64,000 nt of DNA from an uncultured Eubacteriales bacterium (GCA_902765005.1 CACWYB010000003.1:124001-188000), one strand, 5' to 3'. Numbered from the stretch's first letter, positions 51,708 to 59,776 are shown. A program made the numbers and translations. Notes: generated by a model from the letters alone, not told the origin.

Positions 51708-54017
51708 ATGATCGTAGGAAAAAGCGTGCCCCGCGTGGACGCGTTCGACAAGGTGACCGGACGCGCCAAATACACGGACGATCTGTGCGACAGGAGCGCC
51801 CTGCTCATTCGGGTGGTCCGGTCCACCATCGCCCATGGCTTCGTGAAATCCGTGGATATTTCCGAAGCCATGAAGGTGCCGGGCGTGGTCCGGATCTTCA
51901 CCTGCTTCGACGTGCCCGATATCCCCTTCCCCACCGCCGGCCATCCCTGGTCCGTGGAGGAAGCCCATCAGGACGTGGCCGACAGGCTCCTGCTAAACCG
52001 GCATGTGCGTTATTACGGCGACGACGTGGCCGCGGTGGTGGCGGAAAACGAGGTGGCCTGCGCCCAGGCAGCCAGGCTGGTGAAGGTGGAGTATGACCCC
52101 CTCCCCTTCGTTCTCGATCCCATCCAGGCCATGCAGGAGGGCCAGCCCCAGCTCCATGAGGCCTACCCCCACAACATCCTCAAGCACACCTCCATCCGCA
52201 ACGGCAACTTTGAAGAAGCCAGAAAGGAGGAGGGCCTTGTCTGCATCGACAAGTGGTACACCACCCCCACCGTGCAGCACTGCCACATTGAAAACTTCAT
52301 CTGCTACGCCTATGAGGAGGCCGGCAAGACCGTCATCGTCTCCTCCACCCAGATCCCCCACATCGTCCGGCGGACCGTGGGCCAGGCCCTGGGCATCCCC
52401 TGGGGTTCCGTGCGGATCATCAAGCCCTATATCGGCGGGGGCTTCGGCAACAAGCAGGACACCCTCTATGAGCCCCTGTGCGGCTGGATCTGCCGTCAGC
52501 TGGGCGGCCGGCTGGTGAAGATCGATATCCCCCGGGAGGACACCTTCATCAGCAACCGGGTGCGCCACGCCATCAAGTTCCACATCATCTCCTATGTCCG
52601 CAAGGACGGCACCTATGTGGCCCGGAAGCTGGAGATGTTCTCCGACCAGGGAGCCTACGCCTCCCACGGCCATTCCATCGCCGCCAAGGGCATGGGCGCC
52701 TTCCCCCAGATGTACCCCTGCCCCAACGTGGAGTGCGACGCCTACACGGTGTACACCAACAAATCCGTCTCCGGCGCCATGCGGGGCTACGGCATCCCCC
52801 AGGCCATGTTCGCCTTCGAGAGCCACACGGACGACGTGTGCAAGGCCCTGGGGCTGGACCCGGTGGCCTACCGGCGCTCGCACATCATGCCCGTGGGGTA
52901 TAAGGACGGCTTCTCCAAGAACGAAAACTATTACGACACCTTCAACCAGTGCATGGACAAGGCCATCGAGTACATGGACTACTACGCCCGTCGGGAGGAG
53001 TTCAAGAACCAAACCGGCCCCATCCGCAAGGGCATCGGCCTCTCCTGCTTCTGGTACAACACGGGCGTATGGCCCATCTCTTTGGAGCACTCCTCCTGCC
53101 GCATGGTCCTGAACCAGGACGGTACCATCCAGCTGCAGGTGGGCGAAACGGAGATCGGCCAGGGCGCCGACACGGCCTACGCTCAGATGGCCGCGGAGGT
53201 CATCGGCCTGCGGGATTACACGGACGTGCACGTGGTCTCCAGCCAGGACACGGACGTGACCCCCTTCGGCCTGGGGGCCTACGCCTCCCGGCAGACCTAC
53301 ATGTGCGGCTTCTCCATCACCCAGACCGGGCAGATCCTGAAGAAAAAGATCCTTGAGTACGCCCAGGAGCTGACCCGGATGCCCGCCTATGAGCTGGACA
53401 TCGTGGAGGGGAACATCGTCCGGGCCACGGACGAGCGGGTGCTCATGCCCCTTGGCGACCTGGCCACCGAGGCCTTCTACAGCCTGACCCACAGCGTGCA
53501 TATCACGGCGGAGTCCACCTACCAGATCAAGACCAACGCCTACTCCTTCGGCTGCTGCATCGCCGAGGTGGAGGTGGATGTGCCCCTATGCCGGGCGGAG
53601 GTGAAGAAGATCATCAACGTCCACGACTGCGGCCGGCTCATCAACCCCGCCCTGGCGGAAGCCCAGGTGGAGGGCGGCATGAGCATGGGCATCGGCTATG
53701 CCCTGTCCGAGCAGCTGATCTACGACGAGAAGACGGGCCGGGGCCTCAACAACAATCTGCTGGACTACAAGCTGTCCACCACATTGGATCACCCTCACCT
53801 GGAGGCCCAGTTCGTGGAGAACCCGGAGCCCACCAACCCCTTCGGCACCAAAGCCCTGGGCGAGCCTCCGGCCACCCCCGTGGCGCCGGCCATCCGCAAC
53901 GCCATTCTGAACGCCACCGGCGTGGCGGTGGACGATCTGCCCATGAACCCCAAGGTGCTGTTCCGGCGGTTCACCGAGGAAGGGCTCATTCACGATCCCT
54001 GGAGAGAGGAGAAATAA
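51708..54017 (+). CDS. xdhA: xanthine dehydrogenase, molybdenum-binding subunit
   Basis: 769 residues, the size of the separate large subunit in three-subunit enzymes. It begins VGKSVPRVDAFDKVTGRAKYTDD and carries YIGGGFGNKQD, SGAMRGYGIPQ, the GQGADTAYAQMAAE segment and NPFGTKALGEPPATPV near the catalytic Glu (in GEPP). It binds the molybdopterin centre that hydroxylates xanthine or hypoxanthine. AAGGAGG precedes the ATG, 10 bases after ade. Selenium-dependent hydroxylases of clostridia share this subunit, so the exact substrate and metal-sulfur or -selenium ligand are open. Confidence 0.92.
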   Translation: MIVGKSVPRVDAFDKVTGRAKYTDDLCDRSALLIRVVRSTIAHGFVKSVDISEAMKVPGVVRIFTCFDVPDIPFPTAGHPWSVEEAHQDVADRLLLNRHVRYYGDDVAAVVAENEVACAQAARLVKVEYDPLPFVLDPIQAMQEGQPQLHEAYPHNILKHTSIRNGNFEEARKEEGLVCIDKWYTTPTVQHCHIENFICYAYEEAGKTVIVSSTQIPHIVRRTVGQALGIPWGSVRIIKPYIGGGFGNKQDTLYEPLCGWICRQLGGRLVKIDIPREDTFISNRVRHAIKFHIISYVRKDGTYVARKLEMFSDQGAYASHGHSIAAKGMGAFPQMYPCPNVECDAYTVYTNKSVSGAMRGYGIPQAMFAFESHTDDVCKALGLDPVAYRRSHIMPVGYKDGFSKNENYYDTFNQCMDKAIEYMDYYARREEFKNQTGPIRKGIGLSCFWYNTGVWPISLEHSSCRMVLNQDGTIQLQVGETEIGQGADTAYAQMAAEVIGLRDYTDVHVVSSQDTDVTPFGLGAYASRQTYMCGFSITQTGQILKKKILEYAQELTRMPAYELDIVEGNIVRATDERVLMPLGDLATEAFYSLTHSVHITAESTYQIKTNAYSFGCCIAEVEVDVPLCRAEVKKIINVHDCGRLINPALAEAQVEGGMSMGIGYALSEQLIYDEKTGRGLNNNLLDYKLSTTLDHPHLEAQFVENPEPTNPFGTKALGEPPATPVAPAIRNAILNATGVAVDDLPMNPKVLFRRFTEEGLIHDPWREEK

Positions 54018-54021
54018 GGCC

Positions 54022-54906
54022 ATGTATGATATGAAGGAACTGTACGAAGCCTTTTCCGTTGAAGAGGCGATTGAGCTTCGATTGGCCCATCCAGAGGCCC
54101 AGATCATCGCCGGCGGGTCCGACGTGCTGGTGCAGATGCGGGAGGGCAAGCGGGCCGGCAAGGAGCTCATCTCTATCTATCTGGTGGAGGAGCTTAGGGG
54201 CGTGTCCCTGGATGAGAACGGCGCCATCCGCATCGGGTCCCTGACCAGCTTCTCCCACATCACCAAGGACCCCATCATCCAGAAGTATATCAACGTTCTG
54301 GGCGAAGCGGTGGACCTGGTGGGCGGGCCCCAGATCCGGAACATCGGCACCATCGGCGGCAACACCTGCAACGGCGTGACCAGCGCCGACTCCGCCTCCA
54401 CCCTCCACGCCTGGGAAGCCGTCGTGGAGCTCACCGGTCCCAACGGCAAGCGGCTGGTGCCCATCAAGGATTTTTACATCAAAGCCAGCACCGTGGACAT
54501 CCGGGAAGGCGAAATACAGACCGCCCTCCTGATCCCCAAGGAGAGCTACGAGAACACCTTCGGCTCCTATTACAAATACGCCATGCGCAACGCCATGGAT
54601 ATCGCCACCACGGGCTGTTCCGTGAACGTGCGCCTCTCCCCCGATAAAACCGCCTTTGACCGGGTGCGCATCGCCTACGGCGTGGCCGGGCCCGTGCCCA
54701 TGCGCGCGCCCTCGGCGGAGGCGCTGATCCGGGGCAAGGCGCTGACCATGGAGAACGCGGAAGCTTTCTCCTTAGAGGTGCTCAAGGACATCAACCCCCG
54801 GGATTCCTGGCGGGCGCCCAAGGCGTTTCGGCAGCATATCGCCGTGGAGATGGCCAAGCGGTGCCTGATCGAGGCCACCAATCGCTGCGGAGGTGAAATC
54901 AAATGA
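54022..54906 (+). CDS. xdhB: xanthine dehydrogenase, FAD-binding subunit
   Basis: 294 residues. IIAGGSDVLVQMREGKR near the N-terminus and GGPQIRNIGTIGGNTCNG (about 95-112) are the FAD-binding motifs of the CoxM/XdhB family; the rest is the CO-dehydrogenase flavoprotein C-terminal domain. It passes electrons from the iron-sulfur subunit to NAD+ or another acceptor. It begins 4 bases after xdhA and overlaps xdhC by 4 bases. Confidence 0.93.
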   Translation: MYDMKELYEAFSVEEAIELRLAHPEAQIIAGGSDVLVQMREGKRAGKELISIYLVEELRGVSLDENGAIRIGSLTSFSHITKDPIIQKYINVLGEAVDLVGGPQIRNIGTIGGNTCNGVTSADSASTLHAWEAVVELTGPNGKRLVPIKDFYIKASTVDIREGEIQTALLIPKESYENTFGSYYKYAMRNAMDIATTGCSVNVRLSPDKTAFDRVRIAYGVAGPVPMRAPSAEALIRGKALTMENAEAFSLEVLKDINPRDSWRAPKAFRQHIAVEMAKRCLIEATNRCGGEIK

Positions 54907-55394
54907 AGGATCAGTATCGGCTCATTGAATTCAATCTGAACGGCAAGGACGTGGCCTGCATGGTGGACTGCCGGGCCTCGCTGACGGACATGCTGCGGAA
55001 CGATTTTCGGCTCACCTCCGTGAAGAAGGGCTGCGAGGTGGGCGAATGCGGCGCCTGCAACGTGATCATCGACGGGGAGTGCTTTAACTCCTGCATCTAC
55101 CTGGCGGTGTGGGTCCGGGGCAAGCATGTGCGGACCTTGGAAGGGCTCATGGGCCCCAACGGGGAGCTGTCCGACATCCAGCAGGCGTTCATCGACGAGA
55201 CCGCCGTCCAGTGCGGGTTCTGCACGCCCGGGTTCATCATGTCCGCCGTGGAGATCCTGGAGACCGGCAAGCTCTACACCCGGGACGAGCTTCGAAAGCT
55301 CCTCTCCGGCCACCTGTGCCGCTGCACGGGGTATGAGAACATTCTCAACGCCGTGGAGAAGACCATGAAGAAACGGCTTGGAATCGTGGAATAA
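54903..55394 (+). CDS. xdhC: xanthine dehydrogenase, 2Fe-2S subunit
   Basis: 163 residues. A plant-type ferredoxin domain (KKGCEVGECGACNVIIDGECFNSC) and a helical 2Fe-2S domain (CGFCTPGF and LCRCTGYENI) provide the eight cysteines for two clusters between molybdenum and FAD. The ATG overlaps the xdhB stop (ATGA). It ends the operon, with a strong hairpin terminator about 70 bases downstream. Confidence 0.94.
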   Translation: MKDQYRLIEFNLNGKDVACMVDCRASLTDMLRNDFRLTSVKKGCEVGECGACNVIIDGECFNSCIYLAVWVRGKHVRTLEGLMGPNGELSDIQQAFIDETAVQCGFCTPGFIMSAVEILETGKLYTRDELRKLLSGHLCRCTGYENILNAVEKTMKKRLGIVE

Positions 55395-55413
55395 TATGTA
55401 AGAATGATAGCTA

Positions 55414-55439
55414 ACACCTTTTCTTGAAAGAAAAGGTGT
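55414..55439. repeat. palindrome downstream of xdhC (first of two related)
   Basis: Perfect 12-bp inverted repeat ACACCTTTTCTT-GA-AAGAAAAGGTGT, followed by CCAAAAGAAC. Similar in design to the palindrome at 55512-55546. Confidence 0.75.
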
Positions 55440-55462
55440 CCAAAAGAACTTTAGGAATACTA

Positions 55463-55509
55463 AAAAGCTTAGGAAGCTAATCTATTAAACTTCCTAAGCT
55501 TTTCTTTTT
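55463..55509 (+). terminator. terminator of the ade-xdhABC operon
   Basis: 14-bp perfect stem AAAAGCTTAGGAAG (55463-55476) / CTTCCTAAGCTTTT (55490-55503) with a 13-base loop, then CTTTTTG. Confidence 0.85.
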
Positions 55510-55511
55510 GG

Positions 55512-55546
55512 GCGACTTTTCCTTTTCACTGAAAAGAAAAAGTCGC
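55512..55546. repeat. palindrome downstream of xdhC (second)
   Basis: 16-bp inverted repeat with one mismatch (55512-55527 with 55531-55546) around ACT, A/T-rich core closed by GCGAC/GTCGC. It ends 9 bases before the convergent ADP-ribosylglycohydrolase stop and may end that transcript too. Confidence 0.75.
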
Positions 55547-55555
55547 AAAAGAGAA

Positions 55556-56527
55556 TTACTCTTGCGGTATCGTGGACAGCCTGACGGCGTAGGCGCGGAT
55601 CACGTTGCACAGCTCCACCCCGTCCCGCCATTCCACGGGTATGGCCCCCGCGCCCAGGAGCATGCCCATGATGTTCCCGCAGATGGCGCCGGTGGAATCG
55701 GAATCCCCGTCGTGGTTCACGGCCAGCCGCAGGGCCTGGGGGAAATCCGTGGGGAAACTCAGCGCGCTGTACACGGCGATGGCCAGAGCCTCCTCCCCTA
55801 CCCAACCCTCGCCCAGCTCATGGACGGTGGGCGCGCAGGGCCGGCCCTCCTCGGCCAGCGCCACGGCGTGCCGCAACGCCTCCTGGGTGCTTTCTGCCCC
55901 CTCTACCTCGCCAAGCTCCGCGATCACATCCTCCACCGCGTCGGGCAGGGATTGGCCGTAATACAGCTTCTGCAGCAGCGCAGCCAAAGCGCCGGCGGGG
56001 ATATACCCGCCGGGATGCCCATGGGTGATGGCTGCAACCCGGCAGCCCAACGTGAACGCGTCAGGAAACACGGCGCAGGGCGCCACCCGCATGACGCCGC
56101 CGCAGCCGCGGCTGTTGTTGATGGGATCGGCCAGGGTGCCCATGATCCCGCTGCTCAGGCTGGACAGACAGGTGGACCCGGGGGCCCGGTTAGCAAAGAA
56201 CTCGGCTTCGTTCAGGAGCCCGCCCTCATACTTGGCGCCGGGCATTTTGGACTTAGATTGGGTGTAATACCACCGCAGATAGGACCGATAGACGCTCTTG
56301 GTCAGGGACTTGCCGGTTTTGAGCCCGTTGAGCAGGCCTTCCGCCGTGAACAGGGTCATCTGCGTGTCGTCGGAGATAAGGTTGCTCACCGACAGATCCC
56401 GCACGCCGGCGCCGCCGAAACGGCGGGCGATATCGCTGTAGCGCATGAACTCCACGGGATAGCCCATGGCATCCCCGATGGCGCCGCCCAACAGGCAGCC
56501 GATCATGCGGCTTTTCCGGCCCGGCAT
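55556..56527 (-). CDS. ADP-ribosylglycohydrolase family protein
   Basis: About 323 residues. GCLLGGAIGDAMGYPVEF opens the DraG/ARH fold; SDDTQMTLFT holds two metal ligands and NHDGDSDSTGAI near the C-terminus the others, so the dinuclear Mg site is complete. It should remove ADP-ribose from protein or small-molecule targets. The start at 56527 has GGGAGG 8 bases upstream and lies about 27 bases after the predicted transcript start, whereas an earlier ATG would precede it. No ADP-ribosyltransferase partner is adjacent, so the substrate is unknown. Confidence 0.9.
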   Translation of the reverse strand: MPGRKSRMIGCLLGGAIGDAMGYPVEFMRYSDIARRFGGAGVRDLSVSNLISDDTQMTLFTAEGLLNGLKTGKSLTKSVYRSYLRWYYTQSKSKMPGAKYEGGLLNEAEFFANRAPGSTCLSSLSSGIMGTLADPINNSRGCGGVMRVAPCAVFPDAFTLGCRVAAITHGHPGGYIPAGALAALLQKLYYGQSLPDAVEDVIAELGEVEGAESTQEALRHAVALAEEGRPCAPTVHELGEGWVGEEALAIAVYSALSFPTDFPQALRLAVNHDGDSDSTGAICGNIMGMLLGAGAIPVEWRDGVELCNVIRAYAVRLSTIPQE

Positions 56528-56560
56528 ACCGCGCCCCTCCCTTCCCGAACGATTGTTTAT

Positions 56561-56589
56561 ACCATACCACATGTTCATACTTTGTTCAA
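56561..56589 (-). promoter_or_regulatory. promoter of the ADP-ribosylglycohydrolase gene
   Basis: Minus-strand TTGAAC (56584-56589), 17-base spacer, TATGGT (56561-56566). Confidence 0.65.
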
Positions 56590-56675
56590 TATATTTTTTG
56601 ACTTTTTTCGCTTAAAACCAGAAGATATGGGATAAATCTCGTTCTTTTGGCACAACATGTGGTGATCCCGGGAGA

Positions 56676-56772
56676 TGGGGAGAGTCGAACCCTCGGCTGC
56701 GGCCTCGCTCAGATCGCGGCTCTGAAGCGCCACCGGCGCTTCATTCACCACCGCGATCAGTTCGACTCTCTA
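56676..56772 (-). repeat. tRNA-end element, copy E (second behind tmRNA)
   Basis: Outer arms GAGAGTCGAAC (56680-56690) and GTTCGACTCTC (56760-56770) pair over 11 bases and match the T-arm of tmRNA. Inside: P4 GGCTGCGGCC (56695-56704), P2 GATCGCGG (56712-56719) with CCGCGATC (56751-56758), P3 GAAGCGCC (56724-56731) with GGCGCTTC (56735-56742) and loop ACC. The left arm continues as GATGGG, a diverged copy of the tmRNA acceptor end. Confidence 0.88.
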
Positions 56773-56782
56773 TCTCAACAGA

Positions 56783-56818
56783 CAAAAAAGCAACCACCCC
56801 TGGGTGGTTGCTTTTTTG
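56783..56818 (-). terminator. second terminator behind tmRNA
   Basis: AAAAAAGCAACCACCC / GGGTGGTTGCTTTTTT with a tight loop. It lies between copies D and E of the element, next to a copy of the tmRNA 3' end including its CCA (56818-56837). Confidence 0.85.
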
Positions 56819-56930
56819 TGGTGGAGGTGGGGAGAGTCTCCTCTCGCCCTCGACGGGCTCGGTCAGGGCGGGCTCTGAGGCTCCACTGGAGCCTCATTCA
56901 CCTCCCGCCCAGTTCGACCTCCCCACCTCC
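56818..56930 (-). repeat. tRNA-end element, copy D (first behind tmRNA)
   Basis: Left arm TGGTGGAGGTGGGGAGAGT (56819-56837) copies the last bases of tmRNA with CCA in the reverse strand; right arm GTTCGACCTCCCCACCTCC (56912-56930) is the inverted partner. Inside: P4 GCCC-TCGAC-GGGC (56846-56858), P2 GGGCGGG (56866-56872) with CCCGCCC (56904-56910), P3 GAGGCTCC (56877-56884) with GGAGCCTC (56888-56895) and loop ACT. Confidence 0.88.
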
Positions 56931-56940
56931 GATTACCAAA

Positions 56941-56971
56941 AGAAAAGCCACCCAAACGGGTGGCTTTCTTT
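56941..56971 (-). terminator. terminator of tmRNA
   Basis: 10-bp stem AAAGCCACCC-AAAC-GGGTGGCTTT with A and T runs on both sides, one base from the tmRNA 3' end. Confidence 0.88.
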
Positions 56972-57329
56972 TGGTGGAGGTGGGGAGAGTCGAACTCCCG
57001 TCCGAGAACATGGTGACCCAACTTTCTACGAGCGTAGCCGTCGTACAAGTATTCCCCTTGCGGCGCTCCCAACGGCGGGATCGCCGGTCCGGTAGCTTCA
57101 TAAAGTCCGGTCCGGGGCAAAGCTTACCCGGATTCGTTCCCTATCCTGAATGACGCCCGTGTCTGGGACGATAGGTCTTCTCAGGCGGACGCTGTCACGC
57201 GCTTAGGCAGCGACAGGGAGTGTGTTGTAGTTGTCTGTTATTTTTAAACAGGTCCCGCTTTTAACGAAGCTCGGGGCTTCGGCTCGCTTATCCGGCCCTC
57301 ACTATCCCCGTCGAAACCATTTCACCCCC
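56972..57329 (-). ncRNA. ssrA: transfer-messenger RNA
   Basis: 358 bases. The tRNA-like ends pair (GGGGGTG with CACCTCC) and finish ACCA; the 5' part has the usual TGGTTTCGACGGGGATAG and the T-arm is GTTCGACTCTC. The open reading frame ends at the TAA at 57203-57205; read back from there the tag is DNYNTLPVAA, possibly with one or two residues before the Asp. It rescues stalled ribosomes with SmpB, encoded 38 bases upstream on the same strand. Confidence 0.95.
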
Positions 57330-57367
57330 ATGGGATAGCGTATACTCTTCTGAGAGGCAGAAGAACA

Positions 57368-57838
57368 TCACCGCACTTTGTAGTCTTTCATGCGCCGGTC
57401 CATCTCCCGATCGGCATCCCGCTCGGCGATGTCGTGGCGCTTGTCGAAGAGCTTCTTGCCCTTGGCAAGAGCCAGCTCCACCTTCACCTTGCCGTCCTTG
57501 AAGTAGACGGACAAGGGGATCAGGCTGTAGCCCTGGGCCTGCTGGAGGCCATAGAGCTTGGCGATCTCCCGCTTGTGGGCAAGGAGCGTCCGGGTGCGGA
57601 AAGGATCATGGTTGAAGATGTTGCCCTGCTCATAGGGGCTGATATGGACGCCGATGAGCAAAAGCTGGCCGTTCTTCACCATGGCGTAGCCGTCCTTCAG
57701 GTTCAGAGAGCCTTTGCGGATAGACTTCACCTCGGTACCCGTCAAGGCGATGCCGCACTCTAAGGTATCTTCGATGAAATAGTCATGGCGGGCCTTCCGG
57801 TTCACGGCGGCCACTTTTATCCCCTTGTGTACGGGCAT
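57368..57838 (-). CDS. smpB: SsrA-binding protein SmpB
   Basis: 156 residues, normal length. [28 protein letters not shown] and [16 protein letters not shown] are the conserved beta-barrel segments, and the basic C-terminal tail ([24 protein letters not shown]) enters the mRNA channel. It loads tmRNA on stalled ribosomes. The gene stands immediately upstream of ssrA on the same strand, an arrangement often seen in bacteria. Confidence 0.96.
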   Translation of the reverse strand: MPVHKGIKVAAVNRKARHDYFIEDTLECGIALTGTEVKSIRKGSLNLKDGYAMVKNGQLLLIGVHISPYEQGNIFNHDPFRTRTLLAHKREIAKLYGLQQAQGYSLIPLSVYFKDGKVKVELALAKGKKLFDKRHDIAERDADREMDRRMKDYKVR

Positions 57839-57859
57839 CTACACCTTCACCTTTCCAAA

Positions 57860-57895
57860 CAAAAAGCGGTACAACGAAGCTTCGCTGTACCGCTC
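57860..57895 (-). terminator. terminator of secG
   Basis: Long stem AGCGGTACA with TGTACCGCT, extended by the inner ACGAAG-CTTCGC pairing, followed on the minus strand by TTTTTG. Confidence 0.85.
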
Positions 57896-57910
57896 TTCAT
57901 ACAGCTTTTC

Positions 57911-58141
57911 TTAGCCCAGGCACATGAGCACCAGCGCCAGCACGGCGATGACGCAGGCACAGACGATGGTGATCTTCTTGAGCTGAAGATCCTTCTTGGC
58001 TTCCCGGCCCTTCACGCCGAAGGACTCGGTATCGCTGCCGTAGGCGGCGCCCAGGCCAGCGGACTTGCTCTTCTGCATCAGCACGACAATGATCATTACG
58101 ATGGACACAAGAACAAGCAGGATTTGAATGGCGATTCTCAT
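57911..58141 (-). CDS. secG: preprotein translocase subunit SecG
   Basis: 76 residues with two transmembrane helices (IAIQILLVLVSIVMIIVVLMQ and ITIVCACVIAVLALVLMCLG) and the conserved loop QKSKSAGLGAAYG between them. It assists SecYE-driven export. The ATG at 58141 has GGGAGG before it; the longer frame upstream lacks a start signal. It has its own promoter and terminator. Confidence 0.93.
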   Translation of the reverse strand: MRIAIQILLVLVSIVMIIVVLMQKSKSAGLGAAYGSDTESFGVKGREAKKDLQLKKITIVCACVIAVLALVLMCLG

Positions 58142-58172
58142 ATAACTTCCTCCCAAAATGACTGCGTGAGCT

Positions 58173-58201
58173 ATTATACCACCATGTTTGCCGGTTTGCA
58201 A
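58173..58201 (-). promoter_or_regulatory. promoter of secG
   Basis: TTGCAA (58196-58201), 17-base spacer, TATAAT (58173-58178) on the minus strand. Confidence 0.85.
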
Positions 58202-58231
58202 GGGTGATATTCAGCCATTTTTGCCCGGTTT

Positions 58232-59776
58232 TCAGCCCTTGAACAGGGTGGCGCCGGTCATCTCGTCGGGCTTGGGCAAGCCCAGCATGTCAAGGAGCGT
58301 GGGCGCAAGGTCGCACAGCCGGCCGCCGTCCCGAAGCTCCACATCCTTCTCCACTGCGTCCACATATACGCAGGGCACGGGATTGGTGGTGTGGGCGGTA
58401 AAGGGGGCATTCTCGGTATAGTCCCACATGTACTCGCAGTTGCCGTGATCGGCTGTGATGAGACAGCGGCCGCCGTTCTTCAAAATAGCGGCGACCACCT
58501 TGCCCAGGCACTCGTCCACGGCGTGGACCGCCTTCACCGCCGCGTCCATGACGCCGGTGTGGCCCACCATGTCAGGGTTGGCGAAGTTGAGGATCATCAC
58601 GTCGTACTTGCCGCTTTCGATCCGGCTGACCGCCTCCTCCGCCACCTGGTAGGCGCTCATCTCCGGCTGCATGTCGTAGGTGGGCACCTTGGGGGACGGG
58701 ATGAGGCACCGATCCTCCAGGGGATTGGGGGCCTCCACGCCGCCGTTGAAGAAGAAGGTCACATGGGCGTACTTCTCCGTTTCGGCGATGCGCAGCTGGG
58801 TCTTGCCGTTCTTGGCCAGGTATTCGCCCAGGGTGTTCTTCAGGGACTCGGGCTTAAAGGCCACAGAGAGCTTCTCCTCGAAGGTCTTGTCGTACTGGGT
58901 CATGGACACGTAGGTCAGAGGGAAATAGCCGTTGCGGCGCTCGAAGCCGTTGAAATCCTCGAAGATATAGGCCCTCGTCAGCTCCCGCGCCCGGTCGGGC
59001 CGGAAGTTGAAGAAGATGACGCTGTCGTTCGCCTGCACGGTGGCCACGGGATGGCCATTTTCCAGGATGACGGTGGGCTTGACGAACTCGTCCGCGTCGC
59101 CCCGATCGTAGCTCATCTGCATGGCGTCGTGGCCCGTGGGGGCGGTGAAGCCCTCCCCGTAGGTCAGGGCCGCATAGGCCTGCTGGACCCGCTCGAAGCG
59201 GTTGTCCCGGTCCATGGCGTAGTAGCGGCCGGAGACCGTGGCGATCTTGCCCACGCCGATCTCATCCAGCTTCGCTTCCAGCTGCTCCACATAGCCCTTG
59301 CCGCTCTTGGGCGGGGTGTCCCGGCCGTCCATGAAGCAGTGGATGAAGACCTTGGTGAGGCCCTTGCGCTTGGCCAGCTCCACCAGGGCGTAGAGGTGCT
59401 CCAGGTGGCTGTGGACGCCGCCGTCGGAGCAGAGGCCGAAGAGATGCAGGGCGGAATCGTTGGCCTTGCAGTTCTCCACCGCCTTCAAAAACGCGGGATT
59501 CTCAAAGAAATCCCCGTCCTCGATGGACTTGGTGATCCTGGTCAGCTCCTGATACACCACGCGGCCGGCGCCGATGTTCAGATGCCCCACCTCGCTGTTG
59601 CCCATCTGGCCCCGGGGCAGGCCCACGTCCAGGCCGCTGGCGCCCAAAAGGGTGTGAGGATAGTTGTTCCAAAGGTCCATGAAGTGGACCGCGCCGTCGG
59701 TCAGGATGGCGTTGTATTCCTTCTCCTCCCGATAGCCGAAGCCGTCGAGAATGATCAATGCGGTGATGGGCTTCAT
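58232..59776 (-). CDS. gpmI: 2,3-bisphosphoglycerate-independent phosphoglycerate mutase
   Basis: 514 residues, the normal length. LIILDGFGYREEKEYNAI opens with the first metal Asp; the phosphoserine loop is in GQMGNSEVGHLNIGAG; FMDGRDTPPKSG and TADHGNCEYMWD supply further ligands. It interconverts 3- and 2-phosphoglycerate using two Mn ions. Its ATG overlaps the tpiA stop by one base, and it ends the pgk-tpiA-gpmI glycolysis operon. Confidence 0.96.
   Translation of the reverse strand: MKPITALIILDGFGYREEKEYNAILTDGAVHFMDLWNNYPHTLLGASGLDVGLPRGQMGNSEVGHLNIGAGRVVYQELTRITKSIEDGDFFENPAFLKAVENCKANDSALHLFGLCSDGGVHSHLEHLYALVELAKRKGLTKVFIHCFMDGRDTPPKSGKGYVEQLEAKLDEIGVGKIATVSGRYYAMDRDNRFERVQQAYAALTYGEGFTAPTGHDAMQMSYDRGDADEFVKPTVILENGHPVATVQANDSVIFFNFRPDRARELTRAYIFEDFNGFERRNGYFPLTYVSMTQYDKTFEEKLSVAFKPESLKNTLGEYLAKNGKTQLRIAETEKYAHVTFFFNGGVEAPNPLEDRCLIPSPKVPTYDMQPEMSAYQVAEEAVSRIESGKYDVMILNFANPDMVGHTGVMDAAVKAVHAVDECLGKVVAAILKNGGRCLITADHGNCEYMWDYTENAPFTAHTTNPVPCVYVDAVEKDVELRDGGRLCDLAPTLLDMLGLPKPDEMTGATLFKG

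Noticed and set aside
51993-53501. Long frame opposite xdhA
   Set aside because: Shadow of a well-conserved coding sequence; no start signal or known motif.
55380-55555. Insertion sequence ends at the stacked palindromes
   Set aside because: No transposase, no target duplication and the palindromes differ in length and ends.
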